The notes below the pieces were generated by a model that worked only from the letters and a program-made list of their open reading frames with translations, was not told where the DNA came from and searched no databases. From positions 496,001-560,000 of the forward strand of contig NZ_CANMDS010000001.1 in assembly GCF_947496725.1 (NCBI RefSeq): a DNA stretch of 64,000 bases. The letters are read 5' to 3'. The position numbers were made by a program, and so were the translations under genes. This DNA is from an uncultured Dokdonia sp. GTDB taxonomy: Bacteria > Bacteroidota > Bacteroidia > Flavobacteriales > Flavobacteriaceae. Below, piece by piece: positions 54,960-63,970 of the stretch; position 1 is the stretch's first letter, and each line of letters starts with the position of its first letter.

Positions 54960-55388
54960 ATGCCTTATAACAACGAACTCATTACAAAAAAGCCTTGGCT
55001 ACATCGCAACTGGAAGTGGTTTGTGCCCACCACTCTTATCATTGTTTGTTTTACACTATTCATTATGGCTGCTGGTGATTTTATAAACGCAATGGGAACT
55101 GCAATGGCAGATCCAGAACTTATTGAGAAAGCTAGAGAAGAGGCAGAAAAGAATAAGGAGGTAACGACCTACTTTGGATCACCGTTACAAATAGGCAATA
55201 TTATAGATGGTGATATTCTCATAGATGATAAAGCAAAAACCATACGCATTACTGTCCCTCTTAAAGGAAACAAAGGTTCAGGCAAGATTGATATTTATGC
55301 ACATCTTGCAGAGGAAAAATGGCAGCACGACTCTATAGATGTTCGGCTTAAAAAACCAGAAAAGCGCACCTTTAAGGTATTGCGATAA
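54960..55388 (+). CDS. Coa1-like (cytochrome c oxidase assembly) membrane protein
   Basis: A 142-aa protein: one N-terminal membrane helix (WKWFVPTTLIIVCFTLFIMA), then a Coa1-type extracellular domain (EVTTYFGSPLQIGNIIDGDI, IRITVPLKGNKGSGKI). Proteins of this kind occur next to respiratory or other genes in Bacteroidota; the role is inferred from the fold only. ATG at 54,960 is placed at the end of the terminator T-tract, which may make its translation depend on read-through from the carboxylase gene. A longer frame from 54,924 would start in the terminator stem. Confidence 0.65.
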   Translation: MPYNNELITKKPWLHRNWKWFVPTTLIIVCFTLFIMAAGDFINAMGTAMADPELIEKAREEAEKNKEVTTYFGSPLQIGNIIDGDILIDDKAKTIRITVPLKGNKGSGKIDIYAHLAEEKWQHDSIDVRLKKPEKRTFKVLR

Positions 55389-56777
55389 TTAACCCAACTC
55401 CTTAAAATACCTCCTCGCTTCCTTCATCACTCTTGGTGCGAGATACAGGGTTGCAATCATTGTTGGTATTGCCATTATGGCAAAAAATCCGTCTATCAAG
55501 TTAATCATCATACTAAGTGATGTGGTCGCTCCTATCAAAATACTCGCGATGTAAGCGATGTTATAGTACTTCTTGTTGTGCGCTCCAAAAAGGAAACTCA
55601 AGCACTTGGTCCCGTAGTAACTATATGAGAAAAGCGATGAGATACTAAACACGGCGATGCACAATAATAATATGTATTTACCTGCGGGTGATAACGCTTT
55701 CGCGAAAGCGGAAGCCGTAAGCGTAACTCCATTTGCATCTGTCGTTTGCCACACGTCTGTTACCAAAATTGCAAGCGCAGTAAGTGTACACACGACAATG
55801 GTATCTATTGCAGGGCCCAGCATTGCCACCAGTCCTTCACGTATGGGTTGTACAGTTTTTGCAGCGCCGTGCGCCATAGGTGCCGTACCTACACCAGCCT
55901 CGTTTGAAAAAGCTCCACGTTTTATACCTAATAAAATCAATCCACCTACCACGCCACCCAGCAGTTTATCTCCCGTATAAAAATCGGCAGAGAAGGCATC
56001 TGTAAATATGAGACCCAGATATTTAGGAACTACATCTATGTTTACAAAGAGTATAGCCATTACTGCTACAAAGTAAATAAAGACCATCGCAGGCACTAGT
56101 CTTGACGCAGTTTTAGAAATACGATCGAGTCCGCCTAGTATGACAACTGATGTGATAGCAACAAGCACAAGCCCGATAATCAAGTTAGAGGTAAAACCCA
56201 CCTCAACTCCCTGAGGTACGAGCAATATATCATTTACCGCCTGTGTGAGTTGGTTTACATTAAAAACCGGCAATGCTCCCACGAGTCCCGCAATGCTGAA
56301 GATTACGGCAAGCGGTTTCCAAGCTTTACCCATTCCTTCTGTGATAAAATACATAGGTCCTCCCTGTGTTTTGCCCTCACTATCTTTACCTCTATACATT
56401 ATGGCAAGTGAGCCTGTAAAAAACTTTGTTGCCATACCCACAATAGCACTCATCCACATCCAGAAAACAGCACCTGGACCTCCTATGGCAATCGCTACTG
56501 CCACACCTGCGATGTTACCCATACCTACAGTTGCACTAAGCGCTGTAGTGAGCGCCTGAAAGTGTGTAATCTCTCCTTCATCATTTTCTCCATCGTACTT
56601 TCCTCGCAAGACTGCAACAGCGTGACCTAGATATCTAAATGGCAAAAATCTCGAATAGATGAGCAAAAACAGACCGCCACCTATAAGTAAGCACACGAGC
56701 GGGATTCCCCACATAGCGCTAGAAAAATCTGCTATAAGTTCATTAGCCTGATCGTAAAATGATGGTTGTGCTTGCAT
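55389..56777 (-). CDS. Alanine/glycine:cation symporter (AGCS family)
   Basis: A 462-aa inner-membrane transporter with about 11 helices. Family motifs are visible: TALSATVGMGNIAGVAVAI, GGPGAVFWMWMSAIVGM and KRGAFSNEAGVGTAPMAHGA. It should take up alanine or glycine with Na+. ATG at 56,777 (MQAQPSFYDQ) is chosen over an in-frame TTG at 56,807. A perfect palindrome at 55,696 encodes SAFAKAL. It is convergent with the Coa1-like gene, with no space between. Confidence 0.93.
   Translation of the reverse strand: MQAQPSFYDQANELIADFSSAMWGIPLVCLLIGGGLFLLIYSRFLPFRYLGHAVAVLRGKYDGENDEGEITHFQALTTALSATVGMGNIAGVAVAIAIGGPGAVFWMWMSAIVGMATKFFTGSLAIMYRGKDSEGKTQGGPMYFITEGMGKAWKPLAVIFSIAGLVGALPVFNVNQLTQAVNDILLVPQGVEVGFTSNLIIGLVLVAITSVVILGGLDRISKTASRLVPAMVFIYFVAVMAILFVNIDVVPKYLGLIFTDAFSADFYTGDKLLGGVVGGLILLGIKRGAFSNEAGVGTAPMAHGAAKTVQPIREGLVAMLGPAIDTIVVCTLTALAILVTDVWQTTDANGVTLTASAFAKALSPAGKYILLLCIAVFSISSLFSYSYYGTKCLSFLFGAHNKKYYNIAYIASILIGATTSLSMMINLIDGFFAIMAIPTMIATLYLAPRVMKEARRYFKELG
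55696..55709. repeat. GCTTTCGCGAAAGC palindrome in the symporter gene
   Basis: A perfect copy inside coding sequence, read as AFAKA. Confidence 0.95.
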
Positions 56778-56883
56778 ACAAGATCTATTTATATGGTGAA
56801 GTAACAAAAATTAAGAGCAGTTTACCAAAACGTTCACATATATTTTTGAACAGGCATTTGTTTTCGTCACTAAATTTACTCTT

Positions 56884-57963
56884 ATGACACTCACCGCCAG
56901 CCAAATCGAGAACATCCTAAGAAACCCAGAGGAAACTGCAGCCGCAGCAAATCTCATTTACGTCTCTGATGCAGACCTCAACATAAGAAGGAAAAAGAAG
57001 AAGAAAAACTTTCACTATTACTTTAATGATAAGCCTCTTAAGGACAAAAAGGAATTAGAACGCATCAATAATCTTGTGATACCGCCTAACTGGGAGAAAG
57101 TGCGCATTGCATATCCTCCTAACGGACATTTACAAGTGGTAGGACGAGATGCTAAAAACAGAAAAGTATACCGCTATCACGACCTATGGTCAAAAATTAG
57201 AAACCAAACTAAGTTTTATAAACTAGCCAATTTTGGAAACGCACTGCCTAGCATACGCGAGCGCATAGATGAGGATCTTGATGCTCCAGAGATGTCAAAA
57301 CGCAAGGTGCTTGCACTTGTCCTCAGGCTTATGGAAGAAACCCACATACGTATAGGTAACGACTACTACGCAAAGCGCAATAAAACCTACGGCCTCTCTA
57401 CCTTACGCACCAGACACGTGACAACTACCAAAGAGAAAATTCGCTTTGAGTTTGTGGGTAAAAAAGGTAAAAAGCACAATATCACCCTACGCAATAAGAA
57501 ACTGGCAAAACTTGTAAACCGTTGCGAAGAAATACCTGGCTGGGAGTTATTTCAATTTTATGATGCAAATGGCGAAAAGCACCGAGTAGATAGCACGATG
57601 GTAAACGATTACATACACGAGCTGAGTGGCGACTTATTTTCGGCAAAAGATTTTAGAACTTGGGGAGCTACAAAAACTTTCTTTGAAACCGTGCACGACC
57701 TAGGCTACACAGAAGACGAAAAAGAAAACAAAGCAAACATACTCACCGCCTTTGATGCCGCTGCAGAAGCTCTAGGCAATACACGCAATGTATGTCGCAA
57801 GTACTATGTGCATCCTCAAATAGTAGATGCCTATGAGTCTGGATCTATCGTCGCTGAGTTTAAAAAGGTAGATGCTCATCAAGGAGCAAGGCCATTCTTT
57901 ACAGAAACTGAGGAGGTATTACTGCAAATGATTTCAAAGTTTGAATTAGATTTTAGTAAATGA
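56884..57963 (+). CDS. DNA topoisomerase IB (poxvirus-type)
   Basis: A 359-aa type IB topoisomerase that relaxes supercoils by a transient 3'-phosphotyrosyl break. The N-terminal DNA-binding part (VIPPNWEKVRIAYPPNGHLQ) is followed by the catalytic core with RLMEETHIRIGNDYYAKRN, HRVDSTMVNDYI and FRTWGATKTFF. The C-terminal NTRNVCRKYYVHPQIVDAYE holds the catalytic Tyr (~308-309). The length fits the small bacterial/pox group. A copy of the palindrome is placed directly after the stop, then a terminator. Confidence 0.93.
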   Translation: MTLTASQIENILRNPEETAAAANLIYVSDADLNIRRKKKKKNFHYYFNDKPLKDKKELERINNLVIPPNWEKVRIAYPPNGHLQVVGRDAKNRKVYRYHDLWSKIRNQTKFYKLANFGNALPSIRERIDEDLDAPEMSKRKVLALVLRLMEETHIRIGNDYYAKRNKTYGLSTLRTRHVTTTKEKIRFEFVGKKGKKHNITLRNKKLAKLVNRCEEIPGWELFQFYDANGEKHRVDSTMVNDYIHELSGDLFSAKDFRTWGATKTFFETVHDLGYTEDEKENKANILTAFDAAAEALGNTRNVCRKYYVHPQIVDAYESGSIVAEFKKVDAHQGARPFFTETEEVLLQMISKFELDFSK

Positions 57964-57972
57964 TATAAGTAC

Positions 57973-57986
57973 GCTTTCGCGAAAGC
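57973..57986. repeat. GCTTTCGCGAAAGC palindrome after the topoisomerase gene
   Basis: A perfect copy extended by TAC/GTA on both sides (GTACGCTTTCGCGAAAGCGT and AC), 9 bases after the stop codon and before the terminator. Confidence 0.95.
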
Positions 57987-57993
57987 GTACCAC

Positions 57994-58026
57994 AAAAAAA
58001 GCCCCTTCGTAACGAAAGGGCTTTTA
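57994..58026. terminator. Terminator between topoisomerase IB and purC
   Basis: GCCCC-TTCGT / ACGAAAGGGGC with one unpaired base, A-run before and T-run after. It probably serves both convergent genes. Confidence 0.8.
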
Positions 58027-58046
58027 GTTTTTAGAATGCTATGCTG

Positions 58047-58994
58047 TTATTTTGCAAGGTATGCGAGCACGTTTTTCTCGATACGCTCTTGAATGTTTGA
58101 AGTATCCGCTTTCGCGAAAGCGTCACCTGTAATATTCTCGTACAACTCAATATATCTTTCTGATACAGTCTCTATGTACTCATCTGTCATCTCAGGCACC
58201 GTTTGCCCCTCTAGACCTTGAAAGTTATTTGAGATAAGCCACTGTCTCACAAACTCTTTAGATAGTTGTTTTTGAGCTTCGCCAGCTGTTTGACGCTCCT
58301 CATAACCTTCTGCATAGAAGTAACGAGAAGAGTCTGGAGTATGTATCTCATCTATGAGAACAATCTCACCATCTGCGGTTTTTCCAAATTCATACTTAGT
58401 ATCTACCAATATAAGTCCTCTAGATGCTGCAATCTCACTTCCTCTTTGAAAAAGCTTGCGTGTGTAATCTTCTAGAACGAGGTAATCCTCTTCCGAAACG
58501 ATGTTCTTTTTAATAATATCTTCTCTTGAGATATCCTCATCGTGGTCACCCATCTCTGCCTTAGTAGCTGGCGTGATGATAGGCTCTGGAAAGGCATCAT
58601 TTTCTTTCATTCCTTCTGGCATCGCAACACCACAAAGTATTCTCCTACCTGCTTTATACTCTCTAGCCGCGTGCCCAGACATATAGCCACGTATTACCAT
58701 CTCCACTTTAAAAGGCTCACATCGCTTCCCTATTGCCACATTAGGATCTGGAGTAGCCACGAGCCAGTTAGGCACAAGGTCTTCTGTATCCTTCATCATT
58801 TTAGTAGCAATCTGATTTAAGATTTGTCCTTTGAAAGGAATTCCCTTAGGCATTACAACGTCAAAGGCGCTTAGCCTATCTGTTGCAACCATAAGTAATA
58901 AATCATCTTCGAGTGTGTAGACTTCTCTCACTTTACCCTTATAGATAGATTTCTGACCAGGGAAGTTAAAATTAGTGTCTGTAATAGTGTTCAC
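58047..58994 (-). CDS. purC: SAICAR synthase (phosphoribosylaminoimidazole-succinocarboxamide synthase)
   Basis: PurC joins aspartate to CAIR in purine synthesis, using ATP. The 315-aa protein has [26 protein letters not shown]-type opening ([17 protein letters not shown]), the active-site [14 protein letters not shown]-like segment, and [20 protein letters not shown] with [11 protein letters not shown]. It is the long eukaryote-like form found in Bacteroidota, not the ~240-aa E. coli form. Start is GTG at 58,994. A perfect palindrome at 58,108 encodes DAFAKADT near the C-terminus. Confidence 0.95.
   Translation of the reverse strand: MNTITDTNFNFPGQKSIYKGKVREVYTLEDDLLLMVATDRLSAFDVVMPKGIPFKGQILNQIATKMMKDTEDLVPNWLVATPDPNVAIGKRCEPFKVEMVIRGYMSGHAAREYKAGRRILCGVAMPEGMKENDAFPEPIITPATKAEMGDHDEDISREDIIKKNIVSEEDYLVLEDYTRKLFQRGSEIAASRGLILVDTKYEFGKTADGEIVLIDEIHTPDSSRYFYAEGYEERQTAGEAQKQLSKEFVRQWLISNNFQGLEGQTVPEMTDEYIETVSERYIELYENITGDAFAKADTSNIQERIEKNVLAYLAK
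58108..58121. repeat. GCTTTCGCGAAAGC palindrome within purC
   Basis: A perfect copy inside coding sequence, read as AFAKA; only 122 bases from the copy at 57,986. Confidence 0.95.
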
Positions 58995-59112
58995 TATAGG
59001 TTGGTTTGAACGGTTATATTAATCCTTTTGAGGTATTAAAACAACACGATTAGTTATTCTTCAAAAGTAAAATTCTGAATGATATATTACGAATTAAAAG
59101 TATAGAAATATA

Positions 59113-60069
59113 TTAGTCGTTTCTATTTTCTATCTCGCGATAAGCCGCAATCATTTTCTTTACTAGAGGATGGCGCACCACATCTTTATCATCAAGATAA
59201 ATCATCCCTACTCCTTTTACGGTTTTGAGGATAAGTAATGCTTCCTTAAGACCACTGGTGACACGTCTAGGTAAATCTATCTGCCCTGGATCTCCAGTAA
59301 TCATAAACTTTGCATTACGCCCCATACGAGTAAGGAACATCTTCATCTGGGCGTGTGTTGTGTTTTGAGCTTCATCAAGTATCACAAAAGCATTATCAAG
59401 TGTACGACCACGCATAAAAGCCATAGGTGCAATTTGTATCACTCCTTTCTCAATAAAGGTCTCTAGCTTTTCACTAGGTATCATATCCCTAAGGGCATCA
59501 TAAAGTGGTTGCATATAAGGGTCGAGCTTCTCCTTCATATCACCAGGCAGAAAACCTAAATTTTCTCCAGCCTCTACAGCAGGTCTCGTGAGTATAATAC
59601 GTTTTACTCGCTTCTCTTTAAGGGCTTTTACGGCTAGTGCAACGCCTACATATGTTTTACCAGTACCGGCAGGACCTATAGCAAAGGTTAGGTCATTCTT
59701 TTTTGAAAGCTCTACAAGTTTACGCTGGTTTGCCGTTTGTGGTTTTATGAGTTTACCACTCACGCCGTGTACAAGTACATCGCCACTCTCTACAGGCGTC
59801 TCATAATCTTCTTTACTCACACTTGTAAGTACGCGCTCTATTGAGTTTTCATCTATCTTATTATACTTCCCAAAGTGATCCATTAGCATCGTCATACGCC
59901 TATCAAACTCTTCTAGAAGATCTTCATCTCCGTAAGCTTTAATTTTATTACCTCTAGCTACTATCTTCAGTTTAGGAAAATACTGCTTAAGGAGTTCTAT
60001 ATTAGCATTGCGCTGTCCAAAAAATTCGCGCGGATTGATTTCTGAGAGTTCTAAGATTAATTCGTTCAA
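59113..60069 (-). CDS. PhoH-family ATPase
   Basis: A 318-aa PhoH-like (PhoL type) cytoplasmic ATPase. An N-terminal KH-like region (~20-70, VARGNKIKAYGDEDLLEEFD) precedes Walker A GPAGTGKTYVGVALAV (~131) and Walker B NAFVILDEAQNTT (~225), then KMFLTRMGRNAKFMITGDPG. The family acts in RNA metabolism, often with YbeY, but no partner gene is next to it. Start is TTG at 60,069 (MNELILEL). Confidence 0.92.
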   Translation of the reverse strand: MNELILELSEINPREFFGQRNANIELLKQYFPKLKIVARGNKIKAYGDEDLLEEFDRRMTMLMDHFGKYNKIDENSIERVLTSVSKEDYETPVESGDVLVHGVSGKLIKPQTANQRKLVELSKKNDLTFAIGPAGTGKTYVGVALAVKALKEKRVKRIILTRPAVEAGENLGFLPGDMKEKLDPYMQPLYDALRDMIPSEKLETFIEKGVIQIAPMAFMRGRTLDNAFVILDEAQNTTHAQMKMFLTRMGRNAKFMITGDPGQIDLPRRVTSGLKEALLILKTVKGVGMIYLDDKDVVRHPLVKKMIAAYREIENRND

Positions 60070-60254
60070 AAGGCAGAAGGATTTAGTGAGTTACGTCCGT
60101 AAAATATTTTAGCTTTGTTTACTACTAAAATACGTCTTTTTTAATCAGCAAAACACGAGTTCAACACCCTGTTAACGATTAAATAATAAACAATGATGGT
60201 TTATAACTATTTTAAACAAGTAACTCTTTAAGAAAACAAAGCACAGTACTTTAT

Positions 60255-61091
60255 ATGAAATTAATCACTCTTACAACAGACTATGGCGAGAAAGATCCTT
60301 TTGCAGGAGCCGTAAAAGGAGCGATTTACTCAGAGCTAGAGGATGTGCGTATTGTAGACATATCGCACTCTGTATCGCCTTTTCATCTTATGGAGGCAGC
60401 TTATATTATTCAAAATGCGTATCAAAATTTCCCGAAAGGGTCCATACACGTTATAGGTGTAGACAGCGAGCTCACACCAGAAACAAACCACATAGCCGTA
60501 AAACTAGATGGTCATTATTTTATATGTGCAAATAATGGTATCATATCGCTACTCACAAAAGATATCGTACCAGAAGAAAAAGTAGAGATAAACATACACG
60601 ACCGCACACTTACTAACTTTACTGTACTAGATGTGTTTGTAAAGACGGCCTGCCATATCGCACGCGGCGGCACCCTTGGTGTGATAGGTAAAAACATAGA
60701 TAACATAAGACAACTTACAGGTATCGCACCTGTTATAAACACGGCTCGCAACCAGATATCTGGTAACGTCATTTATATAGATAACTATGGTAATGTGGTA
60801 AGTAACATCACAAAAAAACTATTTGACGAAGTGGGCAAAGGTCGCAGCTTTAAGCTTGAAGCACGTGGTGCAGACATCACAAAAATCTATAAGCAGTATA
60901 GCGATGCCATAAACTTTGACATAGAAAAGTCTAAGCGAGAAGAGGAAGGCAAGAAACTAGCCGTTTTTAACTCTGGTGGTTACATCGAGCTTGCTATTTA
61001 TAAAAGTAATCCAAGCACTGTGGGAAGTGCTGCTAGCCTCTTTGGCCTCAACTATAGAGACACGGTAATGATAAATTTTACAGATAAATGA
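60255..61091 (+). CDS. SAM hydroxide adenosyltransferase (DUF62 family)
   Basis: A 278-aa enzyme of the chlorinase/fluorinase-related family that, in most bacteria, hydrolyses S-adenosylmethionine to adenosine and methionine. The N-terminal domain has LTTDYGEKDPFAGAVKGAI, IVDISHSVSPFHLMEAAYI and VIGVDSELTPE; the C-terminal barrel has GNVIYIDNYGNVVSNITKK. The DxH triad-type residues of the hydroxide-using group look present. The last codon overlaps the start of the next gene (ATGA), so translation is coupled. Confidence 0.9.
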   Translation: MKLITLTTDYGEKDPFAGAVKGAIYSELEDVRIVDISHSVSPFHLMEAAYIIQNAYQNFPKGSIHVIGVDSELTPETNHIAVKLDGHYFICANNGIISLLTKDIVPEEKVEINIHDRTLTNFTVLDVFVKTACHIARGGTLGVIGKNIDNIRQLTGIAPVINTARNQISGNVIYIDNYGNVVSNITKKLFDEVGKGRSFKLEARGADITKIYKQYSDAINFDIEKSKREEEGKKLAVFNSGGYIELAIYKSNPSTVGSAASLFGLNYRDTVMINFTDK

Positions 61092-61384
61092 TCGTAAGAC
61101 TGGTGAAATTACGCTTTCGCGAAAGCGAGATACCCTCTTTTTTATCCAACTTTGAGAAGGTAAAAAATGATATACGTGCTTTTAAGGGTTGTCTCTACTT
61201 AGAGCTACTGCAAGATGCCGAAGATCCTTCTATATTCTTTACACACAGTCACTGGGAATCTAACGAGGCTCTGCAGGGTTACCGCAACTCAGATCTCTTT
61301 AAAGGCATATGGGCCAACACAAAACCAAAATTTTCTGGAAAACCAGAAGCCTGGAGTACAAATTCTCTTGATAAACAAGATTAG
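61088..61384 (+). CDS. Antibiotic biosynthesis monooxygenase (ABM)-like small protein
   Basis: A 98-aa ferredoxin-like fold protein: RLVKLRFRESEIPSFLSNFE, GCLYLELLQDAEDPSIFFTH and SHWESNEALQGYRNS fit the ABM/quinol monooxygenase family. The palindrome at 61,113 encodes LRFRESE. Coupled to the SAM-hydrolase gene by a four-base overlap and convergent, with a four-base overlap, with the AraC gene. Substrate unknown. Confidence 0.85.
   Translation: MIVRLVKLRFRESEIPSFLSNFEKVKNDIRAFKGCLYLELLQDAEDPSIFFTHSHWESNEALQGYRNSDLFKGIWANTKPKFSGKPEAWSTNSLDKQD
61113..61126. repeat. GCTTTCGCGAAAGC palindrome within the ABM gene
   Basis: A perfect copy near the start of the gene, read as RFRES. Confidence 0.95.
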
Positions 61385-62397
61385 AGCTCTGGCACCTTGC
61401 GCAATGAAGAAGGAGGAATACCATACTTTTCTTTAAATATTTTTGAAAAGTAGCTCCTACTGGATAGTCCAAGTGCATAAACAACCTCAGAGACATTCTT
61501 ATCTTCTGAGGTGAGCATTGTTAAGGCTCGTTTTAATCGATACTCTTTTATATAGTCATTTACGGTCATCCCGTAATTGCGCTTAAAGCCATCTTGTAAC
61601 CTATGAGCTTCTATACCTACGGCTTCGGCAATTTCTGGTATGGTCTCAAGTTTTGAAATGTTATTTTCTATATAGTTTACTGCAGCTACCACAGTATCCA
61701 TATCTGATAGTCTTAATGTGGTACGTTTATTACCTTCTAGCGAGTCCTCCCTATACAGTTTAAGCATAAGTGAGGTACACTCAAGTGCCTTTGCTCCTAG
61801 GTAATTAGTACGAACCAGACCTTGATCTTCGTTATTGAGAATACTATCTATGATATCAGAAATCTGTAGACTGTAGTAACCTTTATGGGTAATTTGGGTT
61901 AGCCCATTTACATCTGCAAAAAGCGAATAATAAGCTGCGTCTATCTTATTAAGATCATACGATAACTGCTCTTGAAACTTAACTTTATTTATCTCCAAAT
62001 AACAAATAACGGCCGGACTATCTTTTTTTATAATATAAATCTGGTCTTCCTCATAGGTAGGTGCGGCAATAAGATGCTCTGCACGACGTATAGCAATCTC
62101 TTCTTCGCTAGATGAAAACTTATGAGCAATCTCCCCTTTCATACAGTATATGAACCTTAGAGAGTTTATACCATTATTTTCAAAATAGAACTCGGTATCA
62201 TCGTGCATATCACAGTTTATGATATGTAAACCTATACCGTTAGGAAAATTAATACCCTTTATCTCTCCAGTACCTATGTGAGATGGCATTCTCACCGCAA
62301 ACTCTCCAAAACTATTTGTAAAATTTACGCCAAAGGCATCTGCAATCTCAGGTACAAAGTCATCTACCTGTTCTATTTTAAGTTTGTAAGATTTCAT
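61381..62397 (-). CDS. AraC-family transcriptional regulator
   Basis: A 338-aa regulator. The N-terminal ~220 residues may form a sensor/effector domain; the C-terminal AraC double HTH (~240-338) includes ISKLETIPEIAEAVGIEAHR and VSEVVYALGLSSRSYFSKIF. It is the last gene of the minus-strand cluster with heme oxygenase and two response regulators, 45 bases after the heme oxygenase gene. It may control genes in response to that cluster's signal; targets unknown. Confidence 0.9.
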   Translation of the reverse strand: MKSYKLKIEQVDDFVPEIADAFGVNFTNSFGEFAVRMPSHIGTGEIKGINFPNGIGLHIINCDMHDDTEFYFENNGINSLRFIYCMKGEIAHKFSSSEEEIAIRRAEHLIAAPTYEEDQIYIIKKDSPAVICYLEINKVKFQEQLSYDLNKIDAAYYSLFADVNGLTQITHKGYYSLQISDIIDSILNNEDQGLVRTNYLGAKALECTSLMLKLYREDSLEGNKRTTLRLSDMDTVVAAVNYIENNISKLETIPEIAEAVGIEAHRLQDGFKRNYGMTVNDYIKEYRLKRALTMLTSEDKNVSEVVYALGLSSRSYFSKIFKEKYGIPPSSLRKVPEL

Positions 62398-62442
62398 AAG
62401 TCTCTAAAAAAAAGTAAATCGTAGTAATGATATGAGGTGATA

Positions 62443-63018
62443 CTACATTGTGGGCTTTTTATAAGCTTTTTTAAAGTGCTCAAAAATATGAATGGCACTT
62501 ACACCAGCCTTATCTATATCCTCACTTGTAAACTTGCAACTCAATACAGCTTCCTTAAATGATTTCCATCTAGTAGCAGCTACTTTTGTGTCTGTGTTAT
62601 AAAAATTATGCGCTTCTATATGAGACAACTTCTCACAAGATTGTAGTTTTTTACTCATCATCATCCCTCCCATCATAGATCCCTCTATTACATATAAAGC
62701 TCCTACAAGCGTACCTAAGTCACGAGGGCCTGTAATGGCTGTAGGTTGTGGTAATGGGAAGTTAGAAAAACCAGCTATATCCTTTGCCAGTGCATTTGTT
62801 TTTTGATAACCAGCAAAGGGCTTAAGCTCGTCTGGCAAGTTATCATAACGTGCGTTTATAAAATCTTCAACCGCCTTGTAAACAGAAAAGTTTTGCCTCA
62901 AGAGCTCTTCGTATTGCGCTTGATTTATACTGCCATCCATAATAAAGCCCGTAAGGTTATCTTCTTCTACCTCATCGTGTATCGCTTTAGTCTTTTCTTT
63001 AAGATGTTCTAATATCAT
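62443..63018 (-). CDS. Biliverdin-producing heme oxygenase
   Basis: A 191-aa enzyme that opens heme to biliverdin, CO and Fe2+. The N-terminal EKTKAIHDEVEED region has the probable proximal heme ligand His14, and GALYVIEGSMMGGMMMSKKL gives the distal-helix glycine motif. Biliverdin is the chromophore of bacteriophytochromes, and the upstream signalling genes overlap it by four bases (63,015-63,018). The gene order suggests it supplies chromophore to a phytochrome kinase upstream, outside the window. Confidence 0.88.
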   Translation of the reverse strand: MILEHLKEKTKAIHDEVEEDNLTGFIMDGSINQAQYEELLRQNFSVYKAVEDFINARYDNLPDELKPFAGYQKTNALAKDIAGFSNFPLPQPTAITGPRDLGTLVGALYVIEGSMMGGMMMSKKLQSCEKLSHIEAHNFYNTDTKVAATRWKSFKEAVLSCKFTSEDIDKAGVSAIHIFEHFKKAYKKPTM

Positions 63019-63560
63019 AGGGATTTTTTAATTTTTTCTAGATGTTCTCTTATTTTAGCAATGCGCTCTTGATGAGTAATGTTTTCTTTATTAATATCAT
63101 CCATATAATCTTTAATGTCATTAACAAGATCTGTACTCTGTTTTATTCTGTTTCTTGTGTTTTGAACGATTATAGGTCTATTTTTTATTTTATCTATATA
63201 AGGTGACAACTTAGATGCTAGTACGTTTATATGCTTTTTAAGTATGAAACCATCTGCGCCATTTAATATAGTTTCTGCCGCTAGTTCTTCATCTTGTAAT
63301 GTGCCTGTAACAAAAAGAAAAACAGCAGTAGGTGACTTATCTCTAGATAACTCTAACACCTCCATCCCAGTACAAGTAGGAAGGTTGTAATCAGAAATTA
63401 TGAGTTGAGGATTAAAAGTTTTTATCGCAACCTCTAGATCAGACAGATTATCTACTACTTGAACTTTATAATTTTTATCTAATTTGTGTATTTGTCTAGT
63501 GATAAGAGCAGCATCAGAGTCTGTATCTTCTACTAGTAATATATGTACTTCTGTTGCCAT
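63015..63560 (-). CDS. Response regulator, receiver domain with helical tail
   Basis: A 181-aa protein: receiver domain ~1-125 with the acidic pocket VEDTDSD, phospho-acceptor D57 (IISDYNLPTCTGMEVLE), Thr in FVTGTLQDEE and a Lys in FILKKHINV. The C-terminal ~55 residues are helical and charged, with no DNA-binding domain. It overlaps the heme oxygenase start by four bases and follows the other regulator after two bases. Confidence 0.9.
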   Translation of the reverse strand: MATEVHILLVEDTDSDAALITRQIHKLDKNYKVQVVDNLSDLEVAIKTFNPQLIISDYNLPTCTGMEVLELSRDKSPTAVFLFVTGTLQDEELAAETILNGADGFILKKHINVLASKLSPYIDKIKNRPIIVQNTRNRIKQSTDLVNDIKDYMDDINKENITHQERIAKIREHLEKIKKSL

Positions 63561-63562
63561 AA

Positions 63563-63970
63563 TTATTTATTTAGGGTTAACCAGTAGTTTGAAATTACAG
63601 GTAACATTTCTTTTAACTCTGTATAACTTTTAGGCTTTTCTAAATAGCTATTTGCACCGTATGCATAAGCCTTATCTCTATCACTTAGTTGGTCTGAAGA
63701 GCTCATTATAACAATAGGTGAATTTGTAAAAAGCTCTATTTTTCTAATTTCTTTTAGTAAGCTTAGCCCATCTAATTTAGGCATTTTTATATCTAACAGA
63801 ATTAAATCTGGAGTATTTTTAACATCCTTAAAGCTCTGAAACCAGGCTAGCGCAGTAAGAGAGTCCTCTAAAATATGGATTTTTACTAAGGGCATCTCAC
63901 GCTCAAAAATGCGCCTCATTAAGGCACAGTCATTTGCGTTATCTTCTACAGAAACTATAAATCCTTTCAT
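63563..63970 (-). CDS. Single-domain response regulator (CheY/Rcp-like)
   Basis: A 135-aa receiver domain: acidic pair VEDNAND, phospho-acceptor D60 (DLILLDIKMPKLDGLSLLKE), Ser/Thr switch IVIMSSSDQ and Lys in YLEKPKSYTEL. The type is common next to phytochrome kinases (Rcp1-like). Its ATG overlaps by one base the TAA of the gene upstream, whose end is just visible. Confidence 0.9.
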   Translation of the reverse strand: MKGFIVSVEDNANDCALMRRIFEREMPLVKIHILEDSLTALAWFQSFKDVKNTPDLILLDIKMPKLDGLSLLKEIRKIELFTNSPIVIMSSSDQLSDRDKAYAYGANSYLEKPKSYTELKEMLPVISNYWLTLNK

